In this document: piece by piece, positions 24,471 to 33,094 of the stretch
Position numbering within the stretch: position 1 is the stretch's first letter
Layout of the letters: each line of letters begins with the position of its first letter
Assembly (NCBI RefSeq): GCF_004345675.1
Contig: NZ_SLWU01000015.1
Location: 1-57,144, forward strand
Direction of reading: 5' to 3'
Source of the DNA: Caldanaerobacter subterraneus
GTDB lineage: Bacteria; Bacillota; Thermoanaerobacteria; Thermoanaerobacterales; Thermoanaerobacteraceae
Length of the DNA stretch: 57,144 nucleotides
The notes under the pieces: generated by a model
What the model was told of the DNA's origin: nothing
What the model saw: only the letters and a program-made list of their open reading frames with translations
Database searches by the model: none
Position numbers and translations under genes: made by a program

Positions 24471-26585
24471 ATGTTAGAGGCAGTAACTTTTATTGGCAAA
24501 AACTTAGGCGTTGATGAAGAAATGCTTCTCTACCTTATAGAAGATTTGACTTCACCTAAGAAGGATGAAAAACAATATTTAGTCAAACTTCAATTCTTTG
24601 AAAAAGGGGGAAAATTAGAATTTAATTTTGATTTTGAGGAGATTCCAGAGGAAGATAAATCTAGAAAAGATTTTTTGCTTCGCTGGCGCTTTGTAGGCAA
24701 TGCCAAAGGGAATATACCTCAGATATTCCTTACGGTGACTAATTTAAATTATCTTGTGGGCTCTACACTCTATAACCTTTATCAGACACTTTTACGCCGG
24801 GGCAGGCAAAATTCAGAATTGGCCCTTTCAATAGATAAAGTATTAAAAGAATATTTTGTTTTGCTGCCAAATGGTGAGAGCTTGTTTAATATTAGAAAAA
24901 TTGGTTTTCCTCTAAAGAATGAAAAGCTGAAAGAAGGTCTTAGTGAACTGGATAAACTTTTATATCAGTTAAAACAGTATCAGCAAAGAGGGCAAACTGA
25001 TAAAGAGGCGCAAAAAGAAGTTAAAGATATTATTAAAAAAGCTAAAGAGCTAATTAAGAAAAAAGATTTAGCCAAATTAGTAGCGCAAGAGTTGTCAGAA
25101 GAGATTGCTAGAAAAACTGGAGTAAAAAAGAGGCAAATAGTTCTGTGGACAATAGTTTTAAATGATAGACCATTAGTAGATTTGTCACCTTATGACAAAG
25201 TAATCATCGAGCATCGCACAGAAGGATTTGAAGAAGAGGTGCTGGAAGGATATTGCTCCATTTGTGGAGAGAAGAAGGAAAGAGTTAGTCCTACTGCTTT
25301 TAAAAGACTCCAATTTTTTAAGCCTTATATAACTGATAAAATTGGTTTTGCTTCTGAATTAGATATGAAAGGTTTTTCTCGCAATTTTCTCATTTGTGAG
25401 GAGTGTTTTAATTCCCTTTTGGTAGCTGAAAGATATATGCTCAGCAATTTGGGATTTAGAATAGGAAATATAAATTTCTTGCTTTTGCCTTCATTCCTTT
25501 TAACACATGATTTAGAAGAATGGAGGGTAGATTTCTCAGCCATAGTAGAAAAATTAAAAAGAAAAACACAAAATATTGTAGACTTTACCGGTCAGGTAAG
25601 AAGTATAACGGATGAAACAGAATTTGAAAGAAAGCTTAGAGAAATGCTTCAAGAAATGGGAGAAGGAGGGATAGAAGATAAGGCTCTTTTAACTTTCCTT
25701 TTTTATCAAAAAGCGCAAAGTGAATTTAGAGTCTTAGGTTTAATTGAAGATGTAGCCCCAAGCAGATTATACCAAATCTTTAGAAAAAGTAACCAACTCT
25801 CAAATACAGCTGTTGAATTATTAGGTGGTGTTTCAAAAAGAGATTGGTGGCTTGACCTTACAAAACTATATTATCTTTTGCCTTTGAAAGAGGGTGATAA
25901 AACAGAGCATAAGAAGTTACTTTATCTTTATAACGGCCTACTTAAAAGGAATCCTTTAGACTATAATTTTCTTATAACTCAATTTGTAATATTGGCGCGT
26001 ATCTATTTAACAGATTCATTAGCTGGTACTAATCAAGAGAGGAGAAGAATTACTCAAGAAAATAGGGATTGGGTTTTAAGCCAGGAAATTTTAAGGGCTG
26101 GACTATTAATAAAACTTTTGAAGGAAGAAAATTTATTGAAAGGAGTGAGGAACTTGCCAGAAATATCAGAAATGCCGGATTTAAAGCCGGAGATAAAGAG
26201 CTATTTATTAGAGATGAAATATAATGAACCTCAGGCTGCTCTCTTTTTGATGGGCTATCTCATAAGCGAAGTAGGTAAGGGACAATACTCTTCAGGGCAT
26301 AAGAGCAAACCTATTTTAGACAAAATCAACTATCAAGGTATGAGCTGGCAAAAAGTTCAGCAATTGTCCAACTTGATTTTTGAAAAACTAAGACAGTATG
26401 ATAAACTTCGCTTCAATGAGCAGGTTTACAGTGAGATGAAAAAGCTCATGGACAAATACCGCGGTGAAAAAGATTGGCCTTTGACATCTGAGGAAAACGT
26501 CTTTTATATACTGTCAGGGTATGCTTTTGGTTCCAGAATGTCAGGTAAAAAAGAAAATTTAGAAGAAAAAGAAGAGGAGGAATGA
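24471..26585 (+). CDS. cas8b: Cas8b, type I-B Cascade large subunit (TM1802 family)
   Basis: A 704-aa large subunit of the I-B surveillance complex, responsible for PAM reading and Cas3 recruitment. The central zinc-ribbon-like pair is CSICGEKKERVSPTAFK and, about 55 residues on, CEECFNSLL, typical of the TM1802 type of Cas8b. Lysine-rich coiled stretches occur at about 180-210, and the C-terminus is acidic (KKENLEEKEEEE). No small-subunit gene is present, as usual in I-B, where it can come from an internal start in cas8. It starts 2 nt after cmr6 with GAGAGGG upstream. Confidence 0.88.
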   Translation: MLEAVTFIGKNLGVDEEMLLYLIEDLTSPKKDEKQYLVKLQFFEKGGKLEFNFDFEEIPEEDKSRKDFLLRWRFVGNAKGNIPQIFLTVTNLNYLVGSTLYNLYQTLLRRGRQNSELALSIDKVLKEYFVLLPNGESLFNIRKIGFPLKNEKLKEGLSELDKLLYQLKQYQQRGQTDKEAQKEVKDIIKKAKELIKKKDLAKLVAQELSEEIARKTGVKKRQIVLWTIVLNDRPLVDLSPYDKVIIEHRTEGFEEEVLEGYCSICGEKKERVSPTAFKRLQFFKPYITDKIGFASELDMKGFSRNFLICEECFNSLLVAERYMLSNLGFRIGNINFLLLPSFLLTHDLEEWRVDFSAIVEKLKRKTQNIVDFTGQVRSITDETEFERKLREMLQEMGEGGIEDKALLTFLFYQKAQSEFRVLGLIEDVAPSRLYQIFRKSNQLSNTAVELLGGVSKRDWWLDLTKLYYLLPLKEGDKTEHKKLLYLYNGLLKRNPLDYNFLITQFVILARIYLTDSLAGTNQERRRITQENRDWVLSQEILRAGLLIKLLKEENLLKGVRNLPEISEMPDLKPEIKSYLLEMKYNEPQAALFLMGYLISEVGKGQYSSGHKSKPILDKINYQGMSWQKVQQLSNLIFEKLRQYDKLRFNEQVYSEMKKLMDKYRGEKDWPLTSEENVFYILSGYAFGSRMSGKKENLEEKEEEE

Positions 26586-26589
26586 TTTT

Positions 26590-27582
26590 ATGAGGAATCT
26601 TGTTGATAAAAATGGTGAAATATTGTTTATTTACGATGCGACAATGTGCAATCCCAACGGAGACCCCGATGACGAAAATAGACCAAGAATGGATTTAGAA
26701 CAAGAGCGTAATTTAGTTTCCGATGTGAGGCTTAAACGCTACATAAGAGACTATTTGTACGATTATTTCCAAGCCAAGGGAGAGGACCAGACTATTTATG
26801 TGACTAAAGCTGAAGGTGTAGTGCAAGCCGAGGATAGGATAAAAAAGGTCCTGGGTAGGGATAGTGAAGATAGCGTTAGTAGTGCCGATCTGCCAATTTT
26901 ACTTACAAAACTAATTGATGTACGCCTTTTCGGAGCTACCATGCCTATAAAAGGTGGGAAAAAAGGAGAAGGAGAAGGGATAACTCTTACTGGGCCAGTA
27001 CAGTTTAATTGGGGATATTCTCTCAATAGAGTTCAATTAGTAGAATCTAATACTATTTCTTCCCAATTTTCTTCAAGGCAGCAGGCTGGGCAAGGCACTT
27101 TTGGAAAAGATTATAGACTTTATTATTCTTTGATTGCCTTCCACGGGATTATCAGTGCACGCCGGGTAAGGGAGATGTACAAAAAAGCGGGAGAAAATCC
27201 ATTGGGGGCTACTACTTATGAGGATTTAGAACTTTTAGATCAAGCTATGCTTAAAGCTATTCCTTTATTGGCTACTCGTTCCAAAATTGGGCAATATCCT
27301 CGACTCTATGTCCGATTTGAATATATAGATGATGAGACCTTCATAGGAGATTTAAGACAATATCTCCGACTTTCTGAAGAGGAAGGATTGCGCTCTATTC
27401 AAGATGTAAAATTAGAAATTGGAGGAATTACAAGATATTTGGAAGGTATGAAAGAAAAGATTAACAGGGTATTCGTATGGCAAGATCTAGATTTGAGGAC
27501 ACTTGTAAATGGAGAAGAACGAACTTTTTCTGAGATGTTGGAAAATATATTAGGATCTTCGAAAGTAATATCTCTGGTTTAA
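26590..27582 (+). CDS. cas7: Cas7 (Csh2-type), type I-B Cascade backbone
   Basis: A 330-aa backbone subunit that coats the crRNA spacer. The start is diagnostic: GEILFIYDATMCNPNGDPDDENRPRMD split around the CNPNGDPD motif. It is followed by SDVRLKRYIRDYL, VRLFGATMPI and LTGPVQFNWGYSLN, as in Csh2/TM1801 proteins. GAGGAGGAATG precedes it in the end of cas8b. It is followed after 16 nt by cas5. Confidence 0.94.
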   Translation: MRNLVDKNGEILFIYDATMCNPNGDPDDENRPRMDLEQERNLVSDVRLKRYIRDYLYDYFQAKGEDQTIYVTKAEGVVQAEDRIKKVLGRDSEDSVSSADLPILLTKLIDVRLFGATMPIKGGKKGEGEGITLTGPVQFNWGYSLNRVQLVESNTISSQFSSRQQAGQGTFGKDYRLYYSLIAFHGIISARRVREMYKKAGENPLGATTYEDLELLDQAMLKAIPLLATRSKIGQYPRLYVRFEYIDDETFIGDLRQYLRLSEEEGLRSIQDVKLEIGGITRYLEGMKEKINRVFVWQDLDLRTLVNGEERTFSEMLENILGSSKVISLV

Positions 27583-27598
27583 GAAGGGAGAAGAAGAT

Positions 27599-28399
27599 AT
27601 GAAGATAGCTGTATTTGATTTGCGGGGGCCTTTCGCCCATTTCCGCAAATATTATACTAATACTTCTTCTTTGTCTTATCCTTTTCCTCCGAGAACAGTA
27701 TTGATGGGGATAATAGCAGCTATTTTGGGGTGGGAAAGGGATAGTTATTATGAAAAATTAAATCCCGACAACGCGAGATTTGGAGTAGTTATAAAAGTTC
27801 CAGTGCGGAGTCTTTTTCAGACGGTAAATTATATTAGAACTAAGGAAGAGGATTTAAATGTGATGAAAAAATTAGGTTTCATGAAAGGAACCCAGGTACC
27901 TCTGGAGCTTCTCCTCCCCGGGGGAGGAGCTCCTATGCTGAATTACCGCATTTATTTTGGACATCGAGAAGAAAAAATAACAGAGGAAGTTGCCAAAAGG
28001 CTAAAGCAAAATAAACCGTATTTTCCTCTTTACCTGGGTTTGACAGAATTTATTGCCCAAGCTCAATTAGTATATTTTGGTGAACCTTCAAAAGTAATTT
28101 CTGCAGGAAAAGAGGTCATGCTTCATTCTATTTTAACGGTTGATTTTCTGAAACAGCCTTTTCTAACTAATGGAATTACATTAAACAGAGAAAAAGCTCC
28201 TGAAGCTTTTTCTGAGGGGAGAAATCTTTTGCCCCCTAAAAGTTATATCTACGAAACTCAGGGGCGACCTTGGAAAGCTATACTCTCAGTTGATGCGTAT
28301 AGTTTTGCTCTGCCTTCAGGGGAAGAAAATGTAGCTTTTATGGAGGGAGAATTATGGTTTACTATGCCCACAGAGAACAAAAAGCCCTCTATCGCTTAG
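27599..28399 (+). CDS. cas5: Cas5, type I-B Cascade subunit
   Basis: A 266-aa RAMP that holds the crRNA 5' handle in I-B Cascade. It has the N-terminal Cas5 signature VFDLRGPFAHFRKYYTNTSS, SYPFPPRTVLMGIIAAILGW, and a mid-protein glycine run (LLPGGGAPMLNYR). GAAGGGAG precedes the ATG. The last 46 nt overlap the start of cas3, so the two are probably translationally coupled. Confidence 0.92.
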   Translation: MKIAVFDLRGPFAHFRKYYTNTSSLSYPFPPRTVLMGIIAAILGWERDSYYEKLNPDNARFGVVIKVPVRSLFQTVNYIRTKEEDLNVMKKLGFMKGTQVPLELLLPGGGAPMLNYRIYFGHREEKITEEVAKRLKQNKPYFPLYLGLTEFIAQAQLVYFGEPSKVISAGKEVMLHSILTVDFLKQPFLTNGITLNREKAPEAFSEGRNLLPPKSYIYETQGRPWKAILSVDAYSFALPSGEENVAFMEGELWFTMPTENKKPSIA

Positions 28400-30822
28400 G
28401 TGCTCATTTAGTTTTCGTTGCACTCAAATCTGCAGAAGACATAATCAAACTACCCAATGAGAAGGAACTGCTTTTTCCTGGTATTATTGCTGGGTTTGGT
28501 CATGATTTTGGTAAATATACTACTTATTTTCAAGATTATTTACTTAAAGAGCAAACTAATCCCTATAAAGATCATGCTTTTATTTCAGCCATATGGAGTG
28601 CATTTTTAACAGGCAAAGAAGGATTAAAAGATTGGGATGAATTAATGGTTTTTATGTCAGTTCTCTGGCATCACAGAGATTTGGGAAATATAGAAGAATA
28701 CCTAATATCTCCTTTAGAGATGGAAGATTATTATGAAAAAGCTCTGGATCCCAATAAAGCCAGACGGTTAGAAATTATAGAACAGCAAATAAAAGACTTA
28801 AAAAAACATGCAAAAGCTGTTTCTTTTTCTTTAAATAAAGCCAGGCAGTGGTTAATAAAAATGTTAAGTGCGAAAGACCTTCCTGTCCCTTCTGTTTTGA
28901 AGCAAAACTGGGAAGAGCTTTTAAATGAATTTTTTCACGATTGGAAGGATGTTTATCTTTCACTTTATAAAAAATGGAGAAAATTTTATCGAGAAAAAAC
29001 CACAAAAAACCAGGAGTTAAATGAATATTTCAAAATGGTTTCTCTCTTTTCTGTACTAATAAATAATGATAAACTTCACAGCGGACGGGTCAGAGAAGTT
29101 AAACCAGTAGATTTTCCTTCTAATTTGGTAGTCATATATAAAGAAAAACATTTTACTCCTAGTGGAGAACCTAAAATTGTTAACATACGGGAAAAAGTCT
29201 TTGAACAAGCAGCTGAACGAATAAGAAACGCACCTCTTGATCATCGCTTTTTTACTCTTACGGCTCCTACTGGCAGTGGCAAGACTCTGGCTGTTATAAA
29301 TGCAGCATTCATTTTAAGAGAGCGCTTAAAAGAAATCTATGGCACGGCTCCTAAAATTATATATGCACTGCCTTTTACAAGCATAATAGATCAAACTTAT
29401 GAAGTAATGCATCAGATTTTTTCTAAAACTGTAGATCAGTTTTCCTCCACTCCTTCGCCTTATTTACTTAAACACCATCACTTGAGTGAAATTTTTTATC
29501 AAGATAGAGAGGAAGAAGATATGCGAGCTTTTGACGAAGCTATGCTCCTTATAGAAAGCTGGAAAAGTGAGGTGGTAGTTACTACTTTTGTACAGTTACT
29601 TCATACTTTGATAGGGAATAGAAATAGAATGCTTAAAAAATTTTCCCAGCTTAACCGTTCCATTTTAATAATGGACGAGGTACAAAATATACCAGTTGAG
29701 TATTGGCCTCTTGTGATAAAAGTATTGAAAGAAGCAGCAGAATATTTTGATTTAAGGTTGATTCTTATGACTGCTACCAGACCAGAGTGGTTTGGTCCTG
29801 GGGAAGCTATAGAGTTAGCAGGGGAAGCCCAAGATATTATCGGATACTTTAATGAACTTTCTCGAGTTCGATTAAAAATTGAAGGTGGAGAAAAAAGTAT
29901 AGAAGATGCGGTTAAAATTTTTGTCAATAATTATAAGAAAGACAAGTCTTATCTCGTGATATCTAATACTATCAGAAGTTCAATAGAATTTTATGAAAAA
30001 CTAACTAAGCTTATGCCTGAAGCTGATGTTTATTATTTATCTACTAATATAATACCTTTGCAAAGAGAGGAGAGGATAAAGAAAATCAAGGAGATACTGA
30101 GAAAAGGAGAGAAACCCATTGTAATATCTACCCAAGTGGTAGAAGCAGGAGTAGACTTGGATTTTGATGAGGTTTGGAGAGATATTGGACCTATCGATTC
30201 GGTCATACAGGCAGCGGGAAGATGTAATCGTAATTTTAAACATGATAAGGGTACAGTAAAACTTATTGAATTGATAAATGAAAAAGGCGAAATTATGGCT
30301 CCATCAGTTTATGGAGGAGTTCATATTCATTGCGCCAAGCAAGTTTTTTCAGAAAGGCGAGAATTTGATGAAAAAGAATTCCCTGTTTTAGTGGAACAAT
30401 TTTTTGAAATGGTCAGGGAGAAAAAAGACCAGAGTAAAAGTATGGGGCTATTGGAGGCTATGTCTTACTGCCGGTTTACTAAAGCACAGAATGATACTTA
30501 TGGTGTTAACGATTTTCAATTAATAAAAAATCGGTGGGACCTTGTAAGTATCTATGTAGCTTTAGATGATAAAGCAGAGGAAGTTTGGGATTTTTATCAA
30601 AGAGAAGTAATTAAAGCCTCTAATCGGAAAGCGCGATGGGAAGCCTTTTACAAAATAAAAAAGGATTTTGGACGATACATTATTTCTGTACCAGCTAAAG
30701 TCTTGATAAACAAAGTAGATATAGGCAAAACCATACCCTATCTTTCCAGAGATTTAGTAGATGAATTTTATGACCCCAATACTGGATTTAAGCTTAAGGA
30801 GGAAGGGGCGTGGATCTATTGA
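28354..30822 (+). CDS. cas3: Cas3 helicase-nuclease
   Basis: An 822-aa single polypeptide with an N-terminal HD nuclease and an SF2 helicase, recruited by Cascade to unwind and shred target DNA. The HD motif is GFGHDFGKYTTYFQDYL (His50-Asp51), with His6 and His18 upstream and WHHRDLGN at about residue 109. Helicase motifs are APTGSGKT (motif I), MDEVQNIP (motif II, DEVQ in place of DEAH), MTATRPEW, STQVVEAGVDLDFD and QAAGRCNRN (motif VI). All expected motifs are intact. It starts at ATG 28354 inside the end of cas5 with GGAGGGAG upstream. Confidence 0.95.
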   Translation: MVYYAHREQKALYRLGAHLVFVALKSAEDIIKLPNEKELLFPGIIAGFGHDFGKYTTYFQDYLLKEQTNPYKDHAFISAIWSAFLTGKEGLKDWDELMVFMSVLWHHRDLGNIEEYLISPLEMEDYYEKALDPNKARRLEIIEQQIKDLKKHAKAVSFSLNKARQWLIKMLSAKDLPVPSVLKQNWEELLNEFFHDWKDVYLSLYKKWRKFYREKTTKNQELNEYFKMVSLFSVLINNDKLHSGRVREVKPVDFPSNLVVIYKEKHFTPSGEPKIVNIREKVFEQAAERIRNAPLDHRFFTLTAPTGSGKTLAVINAAFILRERLKEIYGTAPKIIYALPFTSIIDQTYEVMHQIFSKTVDQFSSTPSPYLLKHHHLSEIFYQDREEEDMRAFDEAMLLIESWKSEVVVTTFVQLLHTLIGNRNRMLKKFSQLNRSILIMDEVQNIPVEYWPLVIKVLKEAAEYFDLRLILMTATRPEWFGPGEAIELAGEAQDIIGYFNELSRVRLKIEGGEKSIEDAVKIFVNNYKKDKSYLVISNTIRSSIEFYEKLTKLMPEADVYYLSTNIIPLQREERIKKIKEILRKGEKPIVISTQVVEAGVDLDFDEVWRDIGPIDSVIQAAGRCNRNFKHDKGTVKLIELINEKGEIMAPSVYGGVHIHCAKQVFSERREFDEKEFPVLVEQFFEMVREKKDQSKSMGLLEAMSYCRFTKAQNDTYGVNDFQLIKNRWDLVSIYVALDDKAEEVWDFYQREVIKASNRKARWEAFYKIKKDFGRYIISVPAKVLINKVDIGKTIPYLSRDLVDEFYDPNTGFKLKEEGAWIY

Positions 30823-31343
30823 GTACTTTATTTCCTTTGGAAGAAGAACTATTTAAGGTTATAGGCAGTTATGTACAGGCCTTTTTTATATGTCCACGTC
30901 AGGTATGGTTTATGTCTCGACAGGTATGTCCAGACGAAGATAATATATTTTTACAGATAGGTAGATTAATTCAAAAACAAGCCTATAGTAGGGAAAGAAA
31001 AGAAGTGCACATAGAACATTTGGCTTTAGACATGATTAAAAGGGGCGAAAAAACTTTAGTGATAGCTGAAGTTAAGAAAACTTCTAAAGCTATAGAGGCT
31101 GCACGAATGCAGTTAGCTTTTTATCTTTATGAATTAAAAAATATGGGGATAGAGGCTGAAGGAGAACTTTTATTTCCAGAGGAGAGAAAAAAAGAGATTT
31201 TGATTTTAACCCCAGAATGGGAAGGAAAAGTAGAAAAGGTAAAGCAGGAAATTTTAGAATTGGTAAACCAACCGCTTCCTCCATCTCCTCACAGAGGACG
31301 TTATTGTTCCAAATGTGCCTATGCCGAATTTTGCTGGGCATAG
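30810..31343 (+). CDS. cas4: Cas4 Fe-S nuclease of adaptation
   Basis: A 177-aa RecB-like nuclease that helps choose and trim PAM-containing prespacers with Cas1-Cas2. The 4Fe-4S ligands are Cys28 (FICPRQVW) and Cys166, Cys169 and Cys175 (YCSKCAYAEFCW). The nuclease motifs VIAEVKKTSKA and QLAFYLYEL are present. It starts at GTG 30810 with AAGGAGG 7 nt upstream, overlapping cas3 by 13 nt. Its presence fits the fixed 5' spacer ends seen in re-acquired spacers. Confidence 0.92.
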   Translation: MDLLSTLFPLEEELFKVIGSYVQAFFICPRQVWFMSRQVCPDEDNIFLQIGRLIQKQAYSRERKEVHIEHLALDMIKRGEKTLVIAEVKKTSKAIEAARMQLAFYLYELKNMGIEAEGELLFPEERKKEILILTPEWEGKVEKVKQEILELVNQPLPPSPHRGRYCSKCAYAEFCWA

Positions 31344-31385
31344 GTATGATTAATGAAATAGTAATAAAAGTGAGGTGAAAAGTAT

Positions 31386-32378
31386 TTGCAGAAAACACTT
31401 TACCTTTTTGCCAATGGCAGATTGTATAGAAAAGATAATACCATTTGCGTGGAAGGTGAAAAGGAGAAAAAATATTTTCCCGTAGAAAGTGTAAGGGATA
31501 TATATGTTTTTGGAGAAGTTGATTTGAACAAAAAGTTTATAGAATTCGCCGAAGATAAAGAAATAATTTTGCATTTTTTTGGTTACTATGGTAACTATGT
31601 AGGAACTTTTTATCCTAGGGAACATTACAATTCAGGCTATATAATTTTGAAGCAAGCAGAACATTACTTAGACTCTACTAAACGTTTAGACTTAGCAAAA
31701 AGATTTGTTCAAGGTGCAGTAGCCAATATTGTACAGGTATTAAAGTATTATCAGAATCGTGGTAAAGATTTAGAAAGCTATTTGTATGCCATTTCCTCAT
31801 TAGAAGAGAGTTTATCTTCGGTTTCTTCAGTGGAAGAACTAATGGCTTTAGAAGGAAATATTCGACGTTATTACTATGAAAGTTTTAACACAATACTTGA
31901 TGACACCCCTTTTATTTTGAAAAACAGAAATAAGCGTCCACCTACTGATCCTCTGAATGCCCTTATTAGCTTTGGAAATTCACTGGTTTATACTAAAATT
32001 TTGACAGAAATTTATAAGACACATTTAGATCCAAGGATTGGTTATCTCCACACTACTAATTTCAGGCGTTTTACACTGAATTTAGATGTAGCAGAAATTT
32101 TTAAACCTATTTATGCCGATAGAGTACTTTTTACCCTCTTAAATAAGAATGTCATAAAAGAAGACGATTTTGAAAATCAAGGAGAAGTGTTTTTACTAAA
32201 AGAAAGAGGCAGGCGTCTTTATGTGCAAGAATTTGAAGATAAACTACAAACCACATTTTATCATCGCCGTCTTAAACGCAATGTAAGTTATCAGACTTTG
32301 ATTCGATTGGAACTATATAAGATAGAAAAACATCTTATTGGAGAAGAATTATATGAACCTTTTGTGAGTAGATGGTGA
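31386..32378 (+). CDS. cas1: Cas1 integrase (type I-B)
   Basis: A 330-aa metal-dependent integrase that inserts new spacers at the leader end. The active-site residues are visible: Glu156 (ALEGNIRRYYY), His222 (GYLHTTNFRRF) and Glu237 (DVAEIFKP). YIFGEVDLNKK-like N-terminal beta-domain text (residues 1-80) is normal. It starts with TTG at 31386 after GAGGTGA; no ATG or GTG fits. A 42-nt gap from cas4 contains an AATAGTAA half-site. Confidence 0.94.
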   Translation: MQKTLYLFANGRLYRKDNTICVEGEKEKKYFPVESVRDIYVFGEVDLNKKFIEFAEDKEIILHFFGYYGNYVGTFYPREHYNSGYIILKQAEHYLDSTKRLDLAKRFVQGAVANIVQVLKYYQNRGKDLESYLYAISSLEESLSSVSSVEELMALEGNIRRYYYESFNTILDDTPFILKNRNKRPPTDPLNALISFGNSLVYTKILTEIYKTHLDPRIGYLHTTNFRRFTLNLDVAEIFKPIYADRVLFTLLNKNVIKEDDFENQGEVFLLKERGRRLYVQEFEDKLQTTFYHRRLKRNVSYQTLIRLELYKIEKHLIGEELYEPFVSRW

Positions 32379-32413
32379 GATTAAACTATTTTTTCTGCAG
32401 GAGTGGAGAAGTT

Positions 32414-32677
32414 ATGTATGTGATTTTGGTATATGATGTAAATGTAAATAGAGTAAATAAAGTTCTAAAAACCGCTCGGCGTTATCTCACTTGGGTGCAG
32501 AATTCTGTATTGGAAGGAGAACTCACAGAAGCTACCTATCGAGCTTTAAGAAATGACCTTACTCGCATTATTGACCCTGAAGAAGATTCTGTTCTATTTT
32601 ATATTTTAGGCAATACTAAATATACTAAAAGAGAACTTTTAGGGATAAAAAAAGGAGGAGAGGAATGGATATATTAA
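32414..32677 (+). CDS. cas2: Cas2 adaptation protein
   Basis: An 87-aa ferredoxin-fold protein that bridges two Cas1 dimers. It starts MYVILVYDVNVNRVNKV with the conserved Asp8, and has VQNSVLEGELTEA and SVLFYILGN. The frame is open back to 32372, but the ATG at 32414 follows AGGAGTGGAG and matches the family start. It is the last cas gene; the leader and array follow directly. Confidence 0.93.
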   Translation: MYVILVYDVNVNRVNKVLKTARRYLTWVQNSVLEGELTEATYRALRNDLTRIIDPEEDSVLFYILGNTKYTKRELLGIKKGGEEWIY

Positions 32678-32992
32678 ACCCTTCAAGTTTTTTTGATAAA
32701 CTATGAAGAATTCTGAGACGAACGGTAATTTCAAATTTGTGATTTTCTCTTGGAGTTGTTTTTACAAAAGTTTAGGAGTTTCATCAGGAATATTTTCCAA
32801 AAATGAATTCTAAAAGTTTTTAGAAATTCACTATTATCAATAAATTCTGGTACTTTCCCATAGTCATTTTTAAACAATTCTATTTTTTCATAGGGGTAAC
32901 TTTGATTTGAGTGATTTTTCTATTTTACTGTGTTTTTTGTAAATAATTTGTTGATACCAATTTTATTAAACGTATTTGAATAACAAAATATT

Positions 32993-33050
32993 TGTCGTCG
33001 ATCCCTAATAATGCAAAAATCACTGGAGATCGACGACATTTTTATTTTTT
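32993..33050 (+). terminator. 11-bp-stem hairpin with T-run in the leader
   Basis: TGTCGTCGATC (32993-33003) and GATCGACGACA (33028-33038) are a perfect inverted repeat with a 24-nt loop, followed by TTTTTATTTTTT. It may end the cas operon transcript, so that the array is read only from its own promoter at 33067, or it may be a leader element for adaptation or regulation. Confidence 0.6.
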
Positions 33051-33066
33051 GTTTTCATCAAGGTAA

Positions 33067-33094
33067 TTGATTTTATTTAATAATGTGATATAAT
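33067..33094 (+). promoter_or_regulatory. Pre-crRNA promoter in the leader
   Basis: TTGATT (33067-33072), 16 nt, TATAAT (33089-33094). The predicted start near 33101 is about 65 nt before the first repeat, and the direction is into the array. Confidence 0.7.
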
